A stretch of DNA of 9,373 nucleotides, taken from contig JAMWDA010000057.1 of the NCBI GenBank assembly GCA_023818995.1, positions 1 through 9,373 on the forward strand, given 5' to 3'. Shown piece after piece: positions 9,367 to 9,373 of the stretch. Positions within the stretch are counted from its first letter, which is position 1. Each line of letters starts with the position of its first letter. The DNA is from Candidatus Omnitrophota bacterium. Lineage in GTDB: Bacteria; Omnitrophota; Gorgyraeia; Duberdicusellales; 4484-171. The notes beneath the pieces were generated by a model, which searched no databases, was not told the DNA's origin, and worked only from the letters and a program-made list of their open reading frames with translations. A program made the position numbers and the translations under genes.

Positions 9367-9373
9367 GAGCCAG
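9365..9373 (+). CDS. Start of a gene cut off by the window edge
   Basis: ATG AGC CAG (M-S-Q) follows a perfect ribosome site and an extended -10 promoter. Only three codons are visible, so no product can be named. Confidence 0.65.

Overview
The window is AT-rich bacterial DNA with AGA/AGG arginine and ATA/TTA codons throughout. Every recognisable gene is on the + strand. It carries a separate small PurS, a short PurL, a 444-residue type I glutamine synthetase of the Bacillus-like length class, and a GAF-ANTAR regulator. I take this to be an anaerobic or deep-branching bacterium; an uncultured lineage such as Omnitrophota is a plausible guess from remembered gene context, but this is inference. 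Nothing indicates a phage, plasmid, insertion sequence, CRISPR array, tRNA or rRNA.

Bases 1-7363 form a tight, probably co-transcribed cluster: the end of purS, then purQ, purL, purF, pyrG and glnA. The start of purQ overlaps purS by 4 nt, purQ and purL overlap by 1 nt, purF follows purL after 11 nt, pyrG follows purF after 1 nt, and glnA follows pyrG after 42 nt. The biology is coherent. PurQ/PurL/PurS, PurF and PyrG all consume glutamine amide nitrogen for purine or CTP synthesis, and GlnA makes glutamine. I see no strong terminator inside the cluster.

Bases 7364-8199 hold a 131-nt leader with competing stem-loops, then a soluble GAF-ANTAR protein. ANTAR proteins of other bacteria bind nascent RNA and prevent transcription termination. 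Its position directly after glnA suggests, but does not prove, a role in nitrogen or glutamine control.

Bases 8200-8979 hold a structured 120-nt spacer (two adjacent perfect 6-bp hairpins, then a well-placed Shine-Dalgarno and a 14-codon mini-ORF) and a membrane methyltransferase of the ICMT/PEMT-like type.

Bases 8980-9364 contain no convincing gene. The first part has scraps of open frame. The last 90 bases look like a real control region: a near-perfect 13-bp direct repeat, an extended -10 (TGCTATAAT), a 9-bp perfect inverted repeat over the -10, ribosome site and start codon, a perfect AAGGAGG, and the first three codons of a gene that leaves the window.

Most of the window is ordinary housekeeping metabolism. 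The parts worth a second look are the glnA-GAF-ANTAR neighbourhood with its unassigned RNA structures and the control region at the right edge.
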